Shown: positions 49,078 to 59,475 of the stretch, one piece after another
How the letters are laid out: each line of letters starts with the position of its first letter
Position numbering within the stretch: the stretch's first letter is position 1
NCBI RefSeq assembly: GCF_023284045.1
Contig: NZ_JAKIKQ010000001.1
Location: 434,001-498,000, forward strand
Length of the DNA: 64,000 bases
Source: Shewanella kaireitica
Lineage (GTDB): Bacteria > Pseudomonadota > Gammaproteobacteria > Enterobacterales > Shewanellaceae
Direction of reading: 5' to 3'
Notes under the pieces: generated by a model
Databases searched by the model: none
The model's input: only the letters and a program-made list of their open reading frames with translations
Told to the model about the DNA's origin: nothing
Made by a program: the position numbers and the translations under genes

Positions 49078-49941
49078 CTAATACTCATCCTCTTCTGCGG
49101 CATCTTTAATGCGCTCTTTACGCTCTTGCTCCTCTTCAAATGCAGCTTGGATCTCTTCCAATACTGCATTAATGTCAGCGGTATGCTCGCTCTCAATAAA
49201 CTCACCGGTTAACTCGCTTTCAGGTGACAGTTCACCAGATTCGAACTTTAACCACATCTCTTGTGCATATTTGGTTTTCAATAATGAAGGTGCAAACTGA
49301 CCATAGTATTGGGTCATATTGTTTACATCACGAAGTAACATACGCTTGGCGTTATTATTGGCTGCGGCATCTACTGCTTGAGGTAGATCGATAATCACAG
49401 GGCCTTTGTCATCCAGAAGTACATTAAACTCAGAGAGATCGCCATGAATAAGGCCTGCACAGAGCATACGTTGTACATCTTTCATCACTTGATAGTGATG
49501 TGCGGTCGCCATCTCAGCTGTAAGGCTAATATCATTCAGTCTTGGGGCAACATAGCCTGCGTCGTCAGTGACCAGCTCCATCAACAATACGCCATCAAAG
49601 CAGCCATAGGGTTTCGGTACTCGCACACCGGCATAAGCTAGGCGAAACAGCGCATCAACCTCGGCATTTTGCCAAGCCTGTTCTTGCTCTTGGCGGCCAT
49701 AATTTGAGCCTTTTTCCATTGCTCGAGCGCGGCGACTGTTACGGCCTTTACGACCTTCGCGGTATTCGACGGCTTTTTTAAAGCTACGTTTGTCAGCTTC
49801 TTTGTAGATTTTAGCGCAGCGGACATCATCGCCACACCTTACGATGTAGACATCAGCTTCTTTGCCACTCATTAATGGACGAACAACTTCGTCTATTAAT
49901 CCTTCATCAACCAATGGTTGGAGTCGTTTAGGGGTTTTCAT
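49078..49941 (-). CDS. RIO-type serine protein kinase
   Basis: 287 residues. ATP-loop MSGKEADVYIVRC and lysine KIYKE are followed by the catalytic LIHGDLSEFNVLL and metal motif VIIDLPQAVDA, diagnostic of RIO kinases. The C-terminus is an acidic, glutamate-rich coil. Bacterial RIO proteins are of unknown role; in archaea and eukaryotes RIO kinases act in ribosome maturation. Confidence 0.92.
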   Translation of the reverse strand: MKTPKRLQPLVDEGLIDEVVRPLMSGKEADVYIVRCGDDVRCAKIYKEADKRSFKKAVEYREGRKGRNSRRARAMEKGSNYGRQEQEQAWQNAEVDALFRLAYAGVRVPKPYGCFDGVLLMELVTDDAGYVAPRLNDISLTAEMATAHHYQVMKDVQRMLCAGLIHGDLSEFNVLLDDKGPVIIDLPQAVDAAANNNAKRMLLRDVNNMTQYYGQFAPSLLKTKYAQEMWLKFESGELSPESELTGEFIESEHTADINAVLEEIQAAFEEEQERKERIKDAAEEDEY

Positions 49942-50008
49942 AGTGCTCTTATACCTTACTTAAGCAAGCTATGGAACAAAAGTGGGTAATTCATCATAAA
50001 AGATGAGC

Positions 50009-51475
50009 CTATGGCTGTCTTTTAGTGCTTGTTCGTTTGTTGCCACTTAATAAGCGTATTGAAACTTTGGATTCAGTGGCAACCATATCAGAAGTATTTG
50101 AATAGTTAAGAGCATATCCACTCCGTTTGATGTGAGGATAGACCCCAACACCTGAAATCAATCGACCTTGGGCGCTATAAGTTAATGCTGCACTGTAATT
50201 GATGTTAATGCCGCTTTGCATTAACTTCACCGAATGACGCGGACTTAAGCTACCTCGGGTTCGCTCTCCTATTACCTTTACATTTGGCCAGTTTGCCGCT
50301 CTCAATGTCAACCATTCGCACTCTTGTTGGCAGCTTGAGTCGACAAGTAAATGCAGCTGTTTTTTTTCACTGGTAACGTATGCATATTTAGCTGTTCTGC
50401 GGACAAGCCATTGGCTAAAATCTTGTGTGTTATCAAACTGACTATTAAATCCTACCGTTTCTAGTTGGGTTTGCTCAAAAAAAGGTAATTCATCCAATGA
50501 GGAGAATGCTTGTCTTGAGAATGAGGCAGCATTAGAGCTTGGATAACGTTTGTATTTTATCAAACCTATGGCGCTGTCATAGGGAAGGTAGCTCGGCGCG
50601 ACATTAGCGTTAATCCACTGGCTAAGACGATTATCTATTGAGGTTAATTGCCTTAGATCCAACTGTATTGGATTGCTAGTGTTAGATTCAAGCTGTTTAA
50701 AAAAATGACTCTTAAACTTATTATTTGCCGGGTATATCAGAGTTTGTCGCTCAGAGGATGGCTGTTTATACCCAAGCAAAGCGCTTTGCTGAGTATTATC
50801 GTTGGAGTGAGCTAATTTCACGGTACGCTGAATGCTATCGCCTTCTGAACTTGCAAAAGTGAATTGAGCCGAATCAGAAAGAGAAAGGCCTATATGGAGC
50901 CTTAGTTGGTTAATGCGAGATATCCAGCGGCTTTGCTCTATCGAAGAAAGCTTTAAAGAATCAGGGATGTACTGTTGAGCGGCGGTTACCCACCGATTCA
51001 TTGGCAAGCCGTCAATATGGGTAAGATATGGATAGTCTTCATCAAATAGCTCCTCCTTCGACATAAATGCAAGCCAATGCTTGCCATCATGGTGTAACAC
51101 GCCTTTGAAGCTTGTTAGTACAGTGGAGCGAGGCGCACTATTAGGTAGCGTGACGCTAACTGCAGGGTCGTTTAATTCCGATAGCCAAGCTTGTAAACGA
51201 ATCTTGAATATAGCACTGTTGGTGCTAGGAAGATTGGCGAGCAGCAAACGTTGGCTTACCAAATTAAAGTGCTGCTTTCGATGTGGATCTAATGCTGCAA
51301 AAGCTGATTTTTGATTGATATCACTGAGTAATTGTCGAATGTCTTGTTTTTGCTGCTCTGAAGTTAGCTGATAAGAGGCGCTGTGTGGGAAAAAAGAGAT
51401 CCTAATTAGTTGCACGGCACTTATGAGCATCATAGTTGCAAAGATAAAGAAGATACTTTTAACACTCAATGCCAT
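50009..51475 (-). CDS. S41-peptidase-like protein, probably inactive
   Basis: 488 residues with an N-terminal hydrophobic segment (about 7-27) for export or anchoring. A helical N-terminal part (about 30-110) precedes the S41-type core. VKVIGERTRGSLSPRHSVKL with SGVGVYPHIKRSG corresponds to the C-terminal S41 substrate loop (usually GEPTGG, then GVxPD). The segment expected to carry the nucleophilic serine (normally SAAE) reads LVDSSCQQECEW, so the serine position is glutamine. There is no clear catalytic dyad. The two cysteines here could pair. Family assignment is my reading of distant motifs. Confidence 0.55.
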   Translation of the reverse strand: MALSVKSIFFIFATMMLISAVQLIRISFFPHSASYQLTSEQQKQDIRQLLSDINQKSAFAALDPHRKQHFNLVSQRLLLANLPSTNSAIFKIRLQAWLSELNDPAVSVTLPNSAPRSTVLTSFKGVLHHDGKHWLAFMSKEELFDEDYPYLTHIDGLPMNRWVTAAQQYIPDSLKLSSIEQSRWISRINQLRLHIGLSLSDSAQFTFASSEGDSIQRTVKLAHSNDNTQQSALLGYKQPSSERQTLIYPANNKFKSHFFKQLESNTSNPIQLDLRQLTSIDNRLSQWINANVAPSYLPYDSAIGLIKYKRYPSSNAASFSRQAFSSLDELPFFEQTQLETVGFNSQFDNTQDFSQWLVRRTAKYAYVTSEKKQLHLLVDSSCQQECEWLTLRAANWPNVKVIGERTRGSLSPRHSVKLMQSGININYSAALTYSAQGRLISGVGVYPHIKRSGYALNYSNTSDMVATESKVSIRLLSGNKRTSTKRQP

Positions 51476-51573
51476 ATCTAATCCCTGATATGGGCAGGCT
51501 TAACTAGCCATATAGCCTGCCATTTAAAACCATTTGGGTCACAGCATTTATACCCACACTTCCCAGCTTCTAG

Positions 51574-52518
51574 CTAAAGAATGTCGTTAATCGAGATCCC
51601 TATGCCTATACGTTGGTTATGTGAATTATAGTCGATTAAACTTTCACCGTAGCCATTAAAGTATTGGGTGTATAAGCGTAAGTTGCCCATGATCGGATAA
51701 CTCCAAGTAAATTCAACCGCGCCATAGTTAGGTTTTTGTACATAGTTACGTACCATCAAAGTAAATCTATGCTCATCCAGCCCATAAACACCTCTAAATT
51801 CAATATTACCCATATAGTCTGTAATATCTGGATTATCGTCTCCTTGAGGAGATGTCGGTGTTTCCTTTTCATCTTCAGGGATGCGCCACCACGCTTTTGC
51901 TTCGAGTGCAAATGGCCCTGAATCGAATACCATCATGCCGTAAATACGATTCCAGCTTCTTGATAAAGAGCCTGGTTGACCATTTGATTGATGCACTGCA
52001 CCTACCCCCCAAAAAGAGTTTTTTAAAGGGCCTAGCTGCCAGTCGTTAGTAAACAACATAAATACTTCAGGTTCATGATTTGTTTCTCTAAACGGCGAAG
52101 AGATATCTTTGTTATAAACCTGCCAATAAGATTGGTTGGTATAAGCGGCAAATAGATGGCCATTGTCGCCAAAAACATTGTGCCACAGTGGAAACTTAAA
52201 GCTTATTTGAAATTTAGCTTCTAAATTATCAAGGGTAAAAGGGTGCTCTTTGGCCTCTTGAGCAAAGGGTTCCATATTCGGTGAACTGTTGTAAGTCACA
52301 GGAAGAATGTAGTTCACCTTATGCGGTGTTATCACATAAGGGCGGTCACCGGTTTCTGTTTCTTGGGTAATACGGTTATCTACCAGTGACTTTTCACGCT
52401 TCACTTCGATATCTTCAGTGCTGCTACTTGCTTGCTCTGTGCTTTTAACTGGGTCGGCAACTGATGCAAATGTGCAACTTAATCCAATAGACAAAAATAG
52501 TGCGCCTAGCTTGTTCAT
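51574..52518 (-). CDS. pldA: Outer-membrane phospholipase A
   Basis: 314 residues with a signal peptide (ending ASVAD, about residue 22). The barrel contains AAYTNQSYWQVYNKDISSPF and RETNHEPEVF, then AVHQSNGQPGSLSRSWNR, where histidine, serine and asparagine form the OMPLA triad. It hydrolyses phospholipids that reach the outer leaflet. A 416-base region separates it from the divergent cobA; I see nothing convincing there except the presumed promoters. Confidence 0.93.
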   Translation of the reverse strand: MNKLGALFLSIGLSCTFASVADPVKSTEQASSSTEDIEVKREKSLVDNRITQETETGDRPYVITPHKVNYILPVTYNSSPNMEPFAQEAKEHPFTLDNLEAKFQISFKFPLWHNVFGDNGHLFAAYTNQSYWQVYNKDISSPFRETNHEPEVFMLFTNDWQLGPLKNSFWGVGAVHQSNGQPGSLSRSWNRIYGMMVFDSGPFALEAKAWWRIPEDEKETPTSPQGDDNPDITDYMGNIEFRGVYGLDEHRFTLMVRNYVQKPNYGAVEFTWSYPIMGNLRLYTQYFNGYGESLIDYNSHNQRIGIGISINDIL

Positions 52519-52934
52519 AACATTCCCTGAAAGTGATTAAAACTGTGCTTTTTTAATTTGCGAACAAGTTTACCTAGCAACTGAGGTTATTAACAGAGTT
52601 ATAGCAAACTCGTAACTGACTCTATGATGCCGTCAAAGCGTATTACTTGCAGTCACTGCTGTGACGAAAAGCTGATATTGGCCAAGCTAACTAGATCCAA
52701 ATGCAATAACTTAGTGCTGAATAGCTGCTCGTTGACTGGCTGCTTTAGCATGGGAAACACAGTTGCATGCTTCAACCTTTTGATTTTATTAGTTTTAGAA
52801 ATGTTTGCATGTTGATTTTATGATGCGCACGACTTTTTTAATAACTAAAGGTTATAAATGCTTTGAATTTTCTATTTATTATGGAATAAGAGGGCGGCTA
52901 TATTCAGGCTATCAAATTAGAGTGAGGGTGCGTG

Positions 52935-53750
52935 ATGGAGATTGTAACTTTACCGGGTCAAGCCGCAGGTGGAAAAGTGTGGCTAGTAGGTGCAGGCCCT
53001 GGTGATGTTGATCTGCTAACTGTCAAAGCTTATAGAGTGTTGCAAAGTGCTGATGTTGTGCTGTATGACGCTTTAGTTAGCGAAGATATCATGGCGCTTA
53101 TTCCTAATAAAGCAGAGAAGATAGCTGTGGGGAAACGTGCGGGCAAGCACAGTGCAGCACAAAGCGAAATCAACCAACTGTTGGTGACCAAAGCATACAC
53201 CCGCAAAAACGTAGTGCGCCTTAAAGGTGGCGACCCGTTCATTTTTGGTCGTGGCGGAGAAGAGTTACAGACGATTGTTGAAGCGGGCCTTTCATTTGAG
53301 GTAATACCAGGGATCACTGCCGCAAGCGGCACCGCAGCTTATGCGGGGATCCCACTAACCCATCGCGATTATGCCCAGGGCGTCAGTTTTATCACTGGTC
53401 ACTGCCAACTAGAAAGCCGCCCTATGGATTGGCAGGGCTACGCTAACCCGAACAATACTTTGGTGGTCTATATGGGGATCCTAAACGCCAATATCATTAA
53501 AGCAGGTTTACTGGGTGCAGGGCGCTCAGCAGATACGCCTGTTGCTATCGTATCAAAAGCGACAACTCATGAGCAGCGTACCTTTGTTGGCACGCTCGAT
53601 AATATTGAACAGCTTGCAGCAGACCCTGAACTTGTTATGCCAGCCCTAATGGTTATTGGTGAGGTGGTTGAGTTGGCTGATAGCTTGAACTGGTTTAAGC
53701 CTCAAGATATCCCAAGCAGTGATCTGAGTTTGAACAAACAAATTAAATAG
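52935..53750 (+). CDS. cobA: Uroporphyrinogen-III C-methyltransferase
   Basis: 271 residues from the ATG at 52935 (GAGGG 8 bases upstream); a GTG one codon earlier is possible. [20 protein letters not shown] and [18 protein letters not shown] are the SUMT S-adenosylmethionine sites. It methylates uroporphyrinogen III twice to precorrin-2, the route to siroheme, cofactor of sulfite reductase. It opens the cys operon, which explains the position. Confidence 0.93.
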   Translation: MEIVTLPGQAAGGKVWLVGAGPGDVDLLTVKAYRVLQSADVVLYDALVSEDIMALIPNKAEKIAVGKRAGKHSAAQSEINQLLVTKAYTRKNVVRLKGGDPFIFGRGGEELQTIVEAGLSFEVIPGITAASGTAAYAGIPLTHRDYAQGVSFITGHCQLESRPMDWQGYANPNNTLVVYMGILNANIIKAGLLGAGRSADTPVAIVSKATTHEQRTFVGTLDNIEQLAADPELVMPALMVIGEVVELADSLNWFKPQDIPSSDLSLNKQIK

Positions 53751-53791
53751 ATGTGCTTAGCACAATAGAATCAAGAAGACGGAGAACTAGC

Positions 53792-54700
53792 ATGGCCGCC
53801 AAAGAGTTAAGCCATTTGCAACAATTAGAAGCTGAGAGTATCCAGATTATCCGTGAAGTTGCGGCAGAGTTTGATAACCCAGTAATGATGTATTCCATCG
53901 GTAAAGACTCTTCAGTGATGCTGCATCTTGCACGCAAAGCTTTTTATCCTGGAAAGATCCCATTTCCTTTACTGCATGTCGATACTGATTGGAAATTCAA
54001 AGAGATGATCGCCTTTCGTGATACACAGGCGAAAGAGTTTGGTTTTGAATTGCTAGTACATAAAAATCCTGACGGTATTGAAATGGGCGTAGGTCCGTTT
54101 ACTCACGGCAGTGCAAAGCATACCGACATCATGAAAACTCAAGGGCTTAAGCAAGCACTGAATAAATATGGTTTTGATGCCGCTTTTGGTGGCGCACGTC
54201 GCGATGAAGAAAAATCTCGAGCAAAAGAGCGAGTGTACTCGTTCCGTGATAAGCACCACACTTGGGACCCGAAAAACCAGCGTCCAGAGCTATGGCGTAC
54301 CTATAACGGTGCTGTTAATAAAGGTGAGAGTATCCGTGTGTTCCCGCTGTCCAACTGGACTGAGCTTGATATTTGGCAGTACATCTACCAAGAAAGTATC
54401 GAGTTAGTTCCGCTGTATTTTGCTAAAAAGCGTCCGGTTGTTGAGCGTGATGGCATGATGATCATGGTTGATGATGACAGGTTGCCTTTAGAAGAAGGCG
54501 AAACGGTTAAAGATGAGTTAGTGCGTTTCAGAACGCTAGGTTGTTACCCATTAACAGGGGCAATGCATTCAGAAGCGGATACGTTAGAAAAGATTATCGA
54601 AGAGATGTTGTTGACCCGCTCAAGTGAGCGACAGGGACGACTTATCGATTCAGATCAAAGTGCCTCGATGGAGCTCAAAAAACGTCAAGGTTACTTCTAA
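53792..54700 (+). CDS. cysD: Sulfate adenylyltransferase subunit 2
   Basis: 302 residues from the ATG at 53792 (GGAG upstream), the same length as in E. coli. [19 protein letters not shown] is the PP-loop ATP site, and [16 protein letters not shown] follows. With CysN it makes adenylyl sulfate from sulfate and ATP. It follows cobA by 41 bases. Confidence 0.96.
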   Translation: MAAKELSHLQQLEAESIQIIREVAAEFDNPVMMYSIGKDSSVMLHLARKAFYPGKIPFPLLHVDTDWKFKEMIAFRDTQAKEFGFELLVHKNPDGIEMGVGPFTHGSAKHTDIMKTQGLKQALNKYGFDAAFGGARRDEEKSRAKERVYSFRDKHHTWDPKNQRPELWRTYNGAVNKGESIRVFPLSNWTELDIWQYIYQESIELVPLYFAKKRPVVERDGMMIMVDDDRLPLEEGETVKDELVRFRTLGCYPLTGAMHSEADTLEKIIEEMLLTRSSERQGRLIDSDQSASMELKKRQGYF

Positions 54701-54743
54701 GCGCGGCAAGTTACAGCCTTATTAGATTTTAAAGGAATTACTC

Positions 54744-56183
54744 ATGAATCAAGCAGTCAATAACAACACCCGCTTAGCCGCAGAGCTCGAAGATTTAGGT
54801 GTGAAAGAATATTTATCACAGCAGCAACATAAAGGTTTGCTGCGCTTTTTAACTTGCGGTAGCGTCGATGATGGTAAAAGCACCTTAATTGGACGTTTAC
54901 TGCATGACAGCGCCCAAATTTATGAAGACCAATTAGCCAGTCTAAAAAATGACAGTGCTAAAGTGGGCACTACCGGCGAAGAGATTGACCTGGCATTACT
55001 TGTTGATGGCCTACAGGCCGAACGTGAGCAAGGGATCACCATCGATGTTGCTTATCGTTACTTTTCAAGTGACAAACGCAAGTTCATTATTGCCGATACG
55101 CCAGGCCACGAGCAGTACACTCGCAACATGGCAACAGGTGCTTCTACTTGTGATCTAGCGGTCATTTTGGTTGATGCGCGTTATGGCGTGCAAACACAAA
55201 CACGTCGTCATGCTTTTATTGCTTCGCAGTTAGGTTTACGTCATTTTGTGGTTGCGATTAACAAGATGGACTTGCTTGATTTCGACGAGAAAGTTTTTAA
55301 TGACATTAAAGCTGAGTTTGCTGAATTTGCGGCGCAGCTAGGTGATATCGACATTCGTTATGTGCCGTTATCAGCATTAAAAGGCGACAACGTCGTTGAG
55401 CGCAGTGCGCAAACACCTTGGTATACCGACGGTACTTTGCTAGAGCTATTAGAGACCATTGATACCCGCCGCGAACTCAATAGTTTGCCTGTGCGTTTTC
55501 CTGTGCAATATGTATTGCGCCCCGATCTCGATTTTAGGGGCTTCTCTGGCACACTGTCTTCAGGAGTTATTAAAGTCGGTGATGAGCTGGTGGCATTACC
55601 ATCAGGTAAGCGCAGTAAGGTTGAGCGTATCGTGACATTTGATGGTGATCTTCAAGAGGCTATCGCAGGACAAGCGGTAACCTTAACACTTGAAGATGAA
55701 ATCGATATTTCTCGTGGCGATCTATTATCACAAGTTGAAGATGCACCCACGCTGGCTAATCAGGTGAGCGCTGATATCGCTTGGATGGACGAAAAGCCGC
55801 TACAAGTAGGCCAGTTATATGATCTAAAAGTGGCCGGTAAAAAGCTACAAGCGAGTGTAGCGAATATTGAGTATTTAGTTGATATCAATACACTAGAGCG
55901 CAAAGATAGCGAGGTGATTGGTTTAAATGACATGGCGCGAGTAACGCTTGAGTTAAATGAAGCGATTGCCATCGACCCATACACTTTGATCCGAGATACC
56001 GGTGGCATGATCTTAATCGACAGGCTGTCTAATGCAACCGTGGCCGCAGTTATGGCAGTAACAACAGCTAAAGCGAAGCAGGCTACTAGCCAGTTTACTG
56101 ATTTTGAGCTGGAGCTTAATGCATTGATCCGTAAGCAGTACCCACATTGGCAAGCGCTAGATATTAGCAAGTTAGAGGGCTAG
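54744..56183 (+). CDS. cysN: Sulfate adenylyltransferase subunit 1 (GTPase)
   Basis: 479 residues. G1 [19 protein letters not shown]3 [15 protein letters not shown] and G4 NKMDL show the elongation-factor-like GTPase, followed by two beta-barrel domains. It drives CysD with GTP. It is not fused to CysC: the kinase is a separate gene beyond the permease. Confidence 0.96.
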   Translation: MNQAVNNNTRLAAELEDLGVKEYLSQQQHKGLLRFLTCGSVDDGKSTLIGRLLHDSAQIYEDQLASLKNDSAKVGTTGEEIDLALLVDGLQAEREQGITIDVAYRYFSSDKRKFIIADTPGHEQYTRNMATGASTCDLAVILVDARYGVQTQTRRHAFIASQLGLRHFVVAINKMDLLDFDEKVFNDIKAEFAEFAAQLGDIDIRYVPLSALKGDNVVERSAQTPWYTDGTLLELLETIDTRRELNSLPVRFPVQYVLRPDLDFRGFSGTLSSGVIKVGDELVALPSGKRSKVERIVTFDGDLQEAIAGQAVTLTLEDEIDISRGDLLSQVEDAPTLANQVSADIAWMDEKPLQVGQLYDLKVAGKKLQASVANIEYLVDINTLERKDSEVIGLNDMARVTLELNEAIAIDPYTLIRDTGGMILIDRLSNATVAAVMAVTTAKAKQATSQFTDFELELNALIRKQYPHWQALDISKLEG

Positions 56184-56185
56184 CC

Positions 56186-57910
56186 GTGTCAGAGCTGTGG
56201 GTGTTATCGAGCATACTGTTTGTCCTTGTTGTAGCCTTAATGGCTGGAGTATGGACACCCGCAGCCCTATTTTTTACAGCCGCATTAACCACCTATCTTC
56301 TTGGAATGGTGGAGTTGGAAACTGCATTGGCAAGTTTTACCAATGCAGGATTAGTGACGTTAGTGTTGATTATCTTGTCGACGGCAGCACTAGAAAAAAC
56401 TTCGTTACTCGGCAAACTGAGCCAAGTGGTAGGCCAAGGCTCGTTGGCATCAACTATGGCGAAGCTAGGCTTATCGACCGCGCTGCTGTCTTCGTTTACT
56501 AATAATACGGCGGTGGTGTCATCTTTAATTGGTGTGGTAAGGCGCAATCAGTCTCACGCACCGGCTAAGTTATTATTGCCATTGTCTTATGCGGCCATTC
56601 TCGGGGGAACCTTAACGCTAATAGGTACCTCTACCAATCTAATTGTGAACTCTTTTGTTGAAAATGCTGGCCTAGAACCGCTAGGTTTTTTTGAATTCTC
56701 AATGATTGGTGTAGTGATCGTCACCCTTGGTGTCGGTTTACTGGTATTGCTCGCCAATGTGTTACCAGACAGGCGGGAAGAAAGTGCCGAGGAAAGCTTA
56801 CCTTACCTGCTTGAAGCTCGTGTGGCTAAACAGTCGCAGTTGATAGGTAAGAGTGTGTTGGATAACCGCTTACGTGCATTGAAAAAGCTTTACTTAGTTG
56901 AATTAGAACGCAGTGGTATACGAATCTGCCCTGTTCCACCGCATTTGGTGCTGCAAAGTGAAGATATACTACGCTTTGGTGGCGCAGTGGAGTCGGTGGA
57001 GCTATTACATCAGTTTGATGGTCTCGAATGGTTTGGCAAGCAACAAGCTAAAGGGCAGAATCTCATTGAAGCTGTGCTTTCGCCGACATCAAATCTTGTT
57101 GGCACCTCGTTAAAGGCATCAAAGTTTAGGGAACGTTTCGATGGTGCTGTATTGGCAATTCGTCGTGGACACCACCCGTTAAAAGGTGGCCTCGGTGATA
57201 TTGAGCTGCAAGCGGGTGATGTTTTATTGATTACTCCCGGTGATAGTTTCAGCCATAACGCTAAATTAGCCGCTGATTTTGTCGCGGTAAGTGGTCTGGA
57301 TTTGAGTGTTCGTCTAGATAGTAAGCGCAGTCGCTGGGTACTCGGTGGTTTTGTATTGACCATTTTTGCCAGCCTCATTGGTGCCTTACCGTTGATCAAA
57401 GGTTTGATTCTACTATTGATTAGCTATGTCGCTATTGGCGCTGTGAGTTTGACTGAATTAAAGCGACGCTTTCCTATTGAGCTGGTTGTCATTGTTGGCA
57501 GTGCACTTAGTTTAGCTAATCTGATGTTATCTACTGGGCTAGCAAATGATATTGCTAGTTTTATCTTGACGTCACTCAATGGGTTTGGTGTTTTTGCCGC
57601 TTTTGTCTGTGTGTATTTTTTAACGTTATTGCTAACAGAGCTTATTACCAATAATGCGGCAGCAGCGCTCGCTTTCCCGGTGGCTTACGCCATCGCCTTA
57701 AATTATGGCGTCGATACTCGGCCATTTATCTTGGCTGTCGTTTTTGGCGCAAGTGCGAGTTTTATATCGCCTTACGGTTATCAAACTAACCTAATGGTTT
57801 ATAGCGCGGGTAATTATCGTTTTAGCGATTTTTTAAGAGTGGGAATACCTTTATCGGTATTGTACTCATCGATAGTCATTATTTTGGTGCCGCTGTTGTT
57901 CCCGTTTTAG
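56186..57910 (+). CDS. SLC13-type permease with TrkA-C domains, probable sulfate importer
   Basis: 574 residues from a GTG 2 bases after the cysN stop, preceded by GAGGG. Membrane helices (about 5-195 and 390-572) carry SSFTNNTAVVSS and LITNNAAAALAFP, the two ion-transporter signatures. Between them are two TrkA-C-like cytoplasmic domains (about 205-370). Its place between cysN and cysC points to sulfate uptake, replacing the usual ABC importer; the substrate itself is inferred. Similar proteins import sulfate in algae and some bacteria. Confidence 0.88.
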   Translation: MSELWVLSSILFVLVVALMAGVWTPAALFFTAALTTYLLGMVELETALASFTNAGLVTLVLIILSTAALEKTSLLGKLSQVVGQGSLASTMAKLGLSTALLSSFTNNTAVVSSLIGVVRRNQSHAPAKLLLPLSYAAILGGTLTLIGTSTNLIVNSFVENAGLEPLGFFEFSMIGVVIVTLGVGLLVLLANVLPDRREESAEESLPYLLEARVAKQSQLIGKSVLDNRLRALKKLYLVELERSGIRICPVPPHLVLQSEDILRFGGAVESVELLHQFDGLEWFGKQQAKGQNLIEAVLSPTSNLVGTSLKASKFRERFDGAVLAIRRGHHPLKGGLGDIELQAGDVLLITPGDSFSHNAKLAADFVAVSGLDLSVRLDSKRSRWVLGGFVLTIFASLIGALPLIKGLILLLISYVAIGAVSLTELKRRFPIELVVIVGSALSLANLMLSTGLANDIASFILTSLNGFGVFAAFVCVYFLTLLLTELITNNAAAALAFPVAYAIALNYGVDTRPFILAVVFGASASFISPYGYQTNLMVYSAGNYRFSDFLRVGIPLSVLYSSIVIILVPLLFPF

Positions 57911-57986
57911 ATTTTAGTCAATCTTAAGCGTGTTACCTGATAGCGCGGCGCAATGTTATTTATTAGATTAAAGTTCTGGAGTGGTT

Positions 57987-58604
57987 ATGTCTGACATCGT
58001 TTGGCACCAACATAGTATTGACCAAGAGTCTCGTGCAAAGCTGAAAGGGCAGAGCCCTGTACTACTATGGTTTACCGGGCTTTCTGGCTCTGGCAAGTCA
58101 ACGCTAGCTGGAGCATTAGAGCGGGCACTATATGATGCAGGTTTTCATACCTATTTACTCGATGGTGATAATGTTAGGCACGGTCTGTGTAAAGACTTAG
58201 GCTTTAGTGCTACTGATAGAGATGAAAATCTACGCCGAGTGGGCGAAGTTGCCAAGTTGATGGTTGATGCCGGTCTAGTGGTGCTATCTGCTTTTATTTC
58301 GCCGACTAAAGAGGAGCGCGAGCGCGTTCGTGCCCTTTTTGACGAGGGGCGCTTCATTGAGGTTCATGTGTCTACGCCGATAGAAGTCTGTGAAGCGCGT
58401 GATCCTAAAGGACTTTATAAAAAAGCCCGAGCGGGTGAAATAAAAGACTTTACCGGGATCTCTGCACCTTATGAGACTCCGACTGCGGCAGAGCTGACCA
58501 TAGACACCAATAAAGGTGATTTAGCATCTCAAGTTAGCGCGCTGCTCGACTATCTCGCTGCCATTCAGGTGATTGACGGAGCTAAGCTAAAAGCTGCAGG
58601 TTAG
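57987..58604 (+). CDS. cysC: Adenylyl-sulfate kinase
   Basis: 205 residues from the ATG at 57987 with GGAG upstream. Walker [34 protein letters not shown] and the [12 protein letters not shown] substrate loop are diagnostic. It phosphorylates adenylyl sulfate to PAPS. It ends the cobA-cysDN-permease-cysC operon, with a strong terminator after it. Confidence 0.96.
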   Translation: MSDIVWHQHSIDQESRAKLKGQSPVLLWFTGLSGSGKSTLAGALERALYDAGFHTYLLDGDNVRHGLCKDLGFSATDRDENLRRVGEVAKLMVDAGLVVLSAFISPTKEERERVRALFDEGRFIEVHVSTPIEVCEARDPKGLYKKARAGEIKDFTGISAPYETPTAAELTIDTNKGDLASQVSALLDYLAAIQVIDGAKLKAAG

Positions 58605-58626
58605 TATTCACTTAAACTGAGCTGAT

Positions 58627-58660
58627 AATGCCATACATGGATTCATGTATGGCATTTTTG
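58627..58660 (+). terminator. Intrinsic terminator of the cys operon
   Basis: AATGCCATACATG and CATGTATGGCATT form a 13-bp perfect stem around GATT, followed by TTTG and T-rich sequence. Confidence 0.9.
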
Positions 58661-58843
58661 TTTATATGGTAGTTTAGTACTCCAGCAGAATTACCAACAA
58701 GGGATAGTTAATTCTGTGAGAGCTAGAGGTGTCGTTAAGTTATAGGGGCTGTGAGGCGGTGTTTTTTGCAAAGCGGTTATTTAGATAAGCTAATAGGTTC
58801 TTTCGATAAATGAAGTTACATTCCTACAGGAGAATAGTGGTCG

Positions 58844-59416
58844 ATGCCTAAGGCTGAACTATCGAAAATTATGTCCTTTGAGACAGGGCAAAAACTTGCT
58901 GAGTGGCTCAAAGAAAACCACGCAACTGAAACTGAGTTGTGGGTAAAGATATTTAAGAAAGGCTCAAAAGTACAGAGCGTGACTTGGGATGATGTGGTAG
59001 TAGAGGCTTTATGCTGTGGCTGGATCGATGGCATAAAGAAGTCGATTGATGAGCAAGCGTACCTTCAGCGTATTACCCCAAGAAAGCCACGCAGTAATTG
59101 GTCTAAAAGAAACACTGAGCATGTTGAGCGTTTGCTAAGTGAAGGGCGGATGAGGGAGAGTGGGCTTGCTCATGTGAGTGCTGCGAAAGCAGATGGACGT
59201 TGGGAAAATGCATATCGTATCAGTGAGATGGAAGTGCCCGCAGATTTCTTAGCTGAATTAGAGGTTCTGCCGCAAGCCAAGCAGTTTTTTGAAACACTGA
59301 ATAAATCGAACCGTTATGTTATCGCTCACGCTCTGGAAAGTGCTAAGAAAGCAGATACTAGGCAAAGGCGATTTACAAAATACATGACCATGATGGTTAA
59401 TAAACAAAAGCCGTAA
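58844..59416 (+). CDS. YdeI/OmpD-associated family protein
   Basis: 190 residues. WVKIFKKGSKVQSVTWDDVV, then ALCCGWIDGIKKSIDEQAYL and TPRKPRSNWSKRN are the YdeI-type motifs. The C-terminal part (LPQAKQFFETLNKSNRY) matches the family helix. It is cytoplasmic and of unknown biochemical role; relatives are annotated as bacteriocin-protection proteins. AGGAG is about 11 bases upstream. Confidence 0.85.
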   Translation: MPKAELSKIMSFETGQKLAEWLKENHATETELWVKIFKKGSKVQSVTWDDVVVEALCCGWIDGIKKSIDEQAYLQRITPRKPRSNWSKRNTEHVERLLSEGRMRESGLAHVSAAKADGRWENAYRISEMEVPADFLAELEVLPQAKQFFETLNKSNRYVIAHALESAKKADTRQRRFTKYMTMMVNKQKP

Positions 59417-59475
59417 ATAATAGAGGCTCTGTATCAACAACTATCAATGTAGTGCGCCCTTTATTAAATGACTAA

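Noticed and set aside
52624..52815. Cysteine-containing frame in the pldA-cobA gap
   Set aside because: No ribosome binding site precedes the ATG, and the composition resembles translated non-coding sequence. The gap probably holds only promoters.
58741..58775. Second relic of the 290-bp element
   Set aside because: TAGGGGCTGT and GTTTTTTGC recur, but the match is too short and gapped to separate from chance.
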